Origin: Allomesorhizobium camelthorni | GTDB taxonomy: Bacteria; Pseudomonadota; Alphaproteobacteria; Rhizobiales; Rhizobiaceae | Length of the DNA: 64,000 nt | Assembly (NCBI RefSeq): GCF_011045125.1 | Contig: NZ_JAAKZF010000021.1 | Coordinates: 1 to 64,000 of the forward strand | Direction of reading: 5' to 3' | Shown: positions 61,656 through 64,000 of the stretch, piece by piece | Layout: every line of letters starts with the position of its first letter | Position numbering within the stretch: position 1 is the stretch's first letter | Position numbers and translations under genes: made by a program | Notes under the pieces: generated by a model | Seen by the model: the letters and a program-made list of their open reading frames with translations, nothing else | The model's database searches: none | Told to the model about the DNA's origin: nothing

Positions 61656-64000
61656 CTGCAGGCATCGAGGGAGAATCCCGTCGCGGATTTGTCGGCAATT
61701 GGGTTTCGGGTGGCGGCGGCTATCGCTCGCGCCGCCGCCGTCTGATGGCGGTGCTGCGCATGGCCCATCGCGTGCTCGGCGTCAATCGCAAAGGGCTAGG
61801 GCTCGGGACGCTCGGCGCCGGCGGAACCTTGGCCTCCGCTCTCTATGGCTCGGCGCCTGCGGCCCCCTATGCCACCGCGACCGTGCTTCCGGAAGAACCG
61901 ACCTGTCCAAACTGCGGGCGGGTCTTCGTCGAGTTCGCGAGTAAGGCGACGAAGCGCCGGTGGATGGAGCTCGGCTGGAGGCCGGCCGCTGCGGCGGCGT
62001 TGGGCGCGTTGGCGCTGTCGGCTTCATCCGCGGTGCCAGCACAGGCGCAGAATTACACGGCCGGCGGTGGCACCGTGGGGGGTGGGGTCGTCAACGGCAT
62101 CGCGATCGGCTGTGCTGGTTTCCCGGCAACCGTCACCGCAGCGGCCTCCAGCGGCGGCATGGCGATCGGCTGTCGCGCGGTTTCTGGTGGAAGCAATTCC
62201 GTAGCTATTGGCGTTGAAGCCACCACCACCGGCCAAAGCGCCGTCGCGATAGGAGTGAGCAGCGACGCCGCGGTAAATGCAGCCGCCTATGGTGCCCTCG
62301 CTCAGGCGACCGGTGTTGCGTCGTCCGCCTTCGGCTTGGGTGCCACCGCAAGCGGGCTGCGCGGCATCGCGTTTGGATCTGGAGCAACGCAGGCCGGAAT
62401 CGATTCCATTGCCCAAGGCACCAGCGCCAGCGCGGGTAGCCAGAATGCCGTCGCGATCGGCTTCGGTTCGATCGCGTCCCATTTGAACTCGATCAATATT
62501 GGCGCGCGCACTGTTGCGAATACAGGCGCCCTTGCGATTGGCGCTGTCGCCATCGGTACGGATACGACGGCATCTGCGGATCGGGCCATCGCGATGGGCG
62601 TCCTGGCCAGAGCAACGACGGTGAATGCGTTGGCTTTCGGCACGAATGCGGCAGCCTCGGGCCCCGCCGCGTTGGCGCTGGGCGCCAACACGGTCTCGAG
62701 CGGCACCAATTCGGTCGCGCTCGGCGTCAACGCCCAAGCGACCCTAGGCGGCGACAATGCCTTGGGCACCTTGTCCGTCGCCTCGGGAGGGAACTCCACC
62801 GCTGTCGGCACCAGCACCCGTGCCACCGGCAGCTCAGCGTTCGCCGGAGGCTGGAGGGCCAATGCTTCGGGAGTCCGGGCCGTGGCGATCGGTGTCGAGT
62901 CCATTGCTGCGGGTGATCAGGCGATCGCCCTTGGGGACACGGCGAATGCGAGCGCCCAGAATGCCATCGCCGCTGGAACCGGCGCGGTCGCTGACTCCGC
63001 CGACGCCGTTGCCATCGGCACGGGCGCGACGGCCACCGGCGGCAAGGCGGTGGCGATCGGCGCCGGCAACGTCGCCAATGGCGACGGCGCGGTCGCGATC
63101 GGCGATCCCAGCACCGCCACCGGCGACGGCGCCGTGGCGCAGGGCAAGGACAACACCGCGACCGGCCACGGCTCGGTCGCGATGGGCAACACCAATATGG
63201 TCGGCGGCGGCGGCCAGGCGATCAGCACGCCCGGCACGCCGGCGCAGGGCGCGGTCGGCATCGGCTATCAGAACACCGTGATCGGCCAGGGCAGCGTCGC
63301 GATCGGCAGCACCAGCAGCGCGCTGGCGGCGGGCGCGGTCGCGTTCGGCGACACCGCGGTCGCCAACTTCGCAGATGACGTGGCGCTCGGCTCGGGCTCG
63401 GTGACGGCCGCGGCAGTGGGCACGGCGAGCGCCACGATCGGCGGCGTCACCTACAACTTCGCCGGCACGACGCCGACGAGCACAGTCAGCGTCGGGGCGC
63501 CGGGTGCGGAGCGGACCATCACCAACGTCGCGGCCGGGGAGTTGAGCGATACTTCGACCATTGCCGTCAACGGCTCGCAGCTCTTCGCGACCAACCAGCA
63601 GGTCACCCAGAACACGACCGACATCGCCAATCTCGGCGATACGATCACCGACATCAACAGTGGTGCCGGCATCAAGTACTTCCATGCCAACTCCGTTTTG
63701 CCGGATTCGCAGGCGCTGGGGACAGACTCGGTCGCGATCGGGCCGAACGCGGTCGCCAACAATGCCGGCGACGTGGCCCTGGGTTCGGGCTCGGTCACGG
63801 ATGTCGCGGTCGGCACGGCGAGCGCCACGATCGGCGGCGTCACCTACAACTTCGCCGGCACGACGCCGACGAGCACAGTCAGCGTCGGGGCGCCGGGTGC
63901 CGAGCGGACCATCACCAACGTCGCGGCCGGGGAGTTGAGCGATACTTCGACTATTGCCGTCAACGGCTCGCAGCTCTTCGCGACCAACCAGCAGGTCACG
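61652..64000 (+). CDS. Trimeric autotransporter adhesin (YadA/Hia-like), 5' part
   Basis: An open frame of at least 783 residues that continues beyond the window; the membrane anchor is not in view. Residues about 1-105 are unusual (basic, with a CPNCG knuckle). A signal peptide-like segment follows (WRPAAAAALGALALSASSAVPAQAQ). Then come many YadA-head-type repeats of the form AxAxGxxSVAIGxxA, from about residue 140 to 590. After that, ELSDTSTIAVNGSQLFATNQQVT stalk/neck motifs appear twice. Surface-exposed adhesion is the expected role. Confidence 0.9.
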   Translation, partial: MTAGIEGESRRGFVGNWVSGGGGYRSRRRRLMAVLRMAHRVLGVNRKGLGLGTLGAGGTLASALYGSAPAAPYATATVLPEEPTCPNCGRVFVEFASKATKRRWMELGWRPAAAAALGALALSASSAVPAQAQNYTAGGGTVGGGVVNGIAIGCAGFPATVTAAASSGGMAIGCRAVSGGSNSVAIGVEATTTGQSAVAIGVSSDAAVNAAAYGALAQATGVASSAFGLGATASGLRGIAFGSGATQAGIDSIAQGTSASAGSQNAVAIGFGSIASHLNSINIGARTVANTGALAIGAVAIGTDTTASADRAIAMGVLARATTVNALAFGTNAAASGPAALALGANTVSSGTNSVALGVNAQATLGGDNALGTLSVASGGNSTAVGTSTRATGSSAFAGGWRANASGVRAVAIGVESIAAGDQAIALGDTANASAQNAIAAGTGAVADSADAVAIGTGATATGGKAVAIGAGNVANGDGAVAIGDPSTATGDGAVAQGKDNTATGHGSVAMGNTNMVGGGGQAISTPGTPAQGAVGIGYQNTVIGQGSVAIGSTSSALAAGAVAFGDTAVANFADDVALGSGSVTAAAVGTASATIGGVTYNFAGTTPTSTVSVGAPGAERTITNVAAGELSDTSTIAVNGSQLFATNQQVTQNTTDIANLGDTITDINSGAGIKYFHANSVLPDSQALGTDSVAIGPNAVANNAGDVALGSGSVTDVAVGTASATIGGVTYNFAGTTPTSTVSVGAPGAERTITNVAAGELSDTSTIAVNGSQLFATNQQVT
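63421..63606 (+). repeat. Adhesin neck/stalk module, first copy
   Basis: This 186-base stretch, encoding ASATIGGVTYNFAGTTPTST followed by the neck motif VNGSQLFATNQQVT, recurs 393 bases (131 codons) downstream at 63814-64000 with only about three base differences. Confidence 0.9.
63814..64000 (+). repeat. Adhesin neck/stalk module, second copy (to window end)
   Basis: Near-identical to 63421-63606, with differences in GGTGCG/GGTGCC and TCGACC/TCGACT, and the last base. The repeat unit probably continues past the window, so more copies are expected. Confidence 0.88.

Noticed and set aside
62024-62904. Long minus-strand open frames inside the adhesin repeats
   Set aside because: They mirror the repetitive GC-rich adhesin sequence; the repeats are explained by the YadA-head motif on the plus strand.
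61652-64000. Periodic repeats considered as a CRISPR or tandem non-coding array
   Set aside because: Repeat spacing is in multiples of three and the sequence encodes regular SVAIG-type head repeats, so they are protein repeats.

Overview
The window reads as GC-rich alphaproteobacterial DNA, most likely Hyphomicrobiales (rhizobial relatives such as Phyllobacteriaceae). This is inferred from the density of ABC uptake operons beside Gfo/Idh/MocA dehydrogenases, an EhuABCD-type transporter, soxBDAG, a DUF993 gene and the aioXSRBA/aqpS style of arsenic genes. No rRNA or tRNA gene and no CRISPR array was seen. Genes are tightly packed, often with 1-4 base start/stop overlaps.

Layout: (1) 239-2588, minus strand, a SulP anion transporter with a tandem universal stress protein. 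(2) 2888-11526, a sugar-type (CUT1) ABC operon with three Gfo/Idh/MocA oxidoreductases and a TetR regulator. (3) 11669-18024, a further Gfo/Idh/MocA gene, a DapA-like DUF993 gene, a tripartite tricarboxylate-type transporter (tctCBA) and a xylose-isomerase-like TIM barrel. The same inverted repeat (GTAAC-N6-GTTAC) lies before regions 2 and 3, so the TetR protein probably controls both. (4) 18040-25395, a divergent LacI repressor and an operon of Gfo/Idh/MocA, isomerase/epimerase and a second CUT1 transporter, with two LacI-type operators between them. (5) 25455-34066, minus strand, a Dpp/Opp-type ABC transporter, a GH51 arabinofuranosidase and an unusual long ArsR-type regulator, with three copies of one operator-like motif. 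(6) 34100-45542, two divergent operons: on the minus strand two creatinase/ectoine-hydrolase-like M24 proteins followed by soxBDAG (heterotetrameric sarcosine oxidase), on the plus strand ehuBCDA-type transporter genes and a GntR regulator. I infer one pathway that imports an N-methylated or ectoine/creatine-like compound, hydrolyses it and oxidises the released N-methyl amino acid. This is the best candidate for an undescribed system here. (7) 45867-48438, a Spy-like periplasmic protein with an OmpR-type two-component system. (8) 48488-58920, an arsenic region that begins next to a decayed tyrosine-recombinase fragment: aioX-aioS-aioR-aioB-aioA, then arsR-arsC-aqpS-arsC and arsH. aioBA has a textbook sigma-54 promoter and two tandem palindromes upstream, the first overlapping the aioR stop codon. 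(9) 58917-64000, a small unknown gene, about 700 bases of AT-rich non-coding DNA, an AraC regulator, a small unknown gene translationally coupled to a large trimeric autotransporter adhesin that runs off the window.

Overall the window combines scavenging of plant- or soil-derived sugars, sugar acids and N-methyl compounds with arsenite oxidation and detoxification. Four of the five operons containing a solute-binding protein gene carry a hairpin just after that gene, which suggests differential expression of binding protein over permease.
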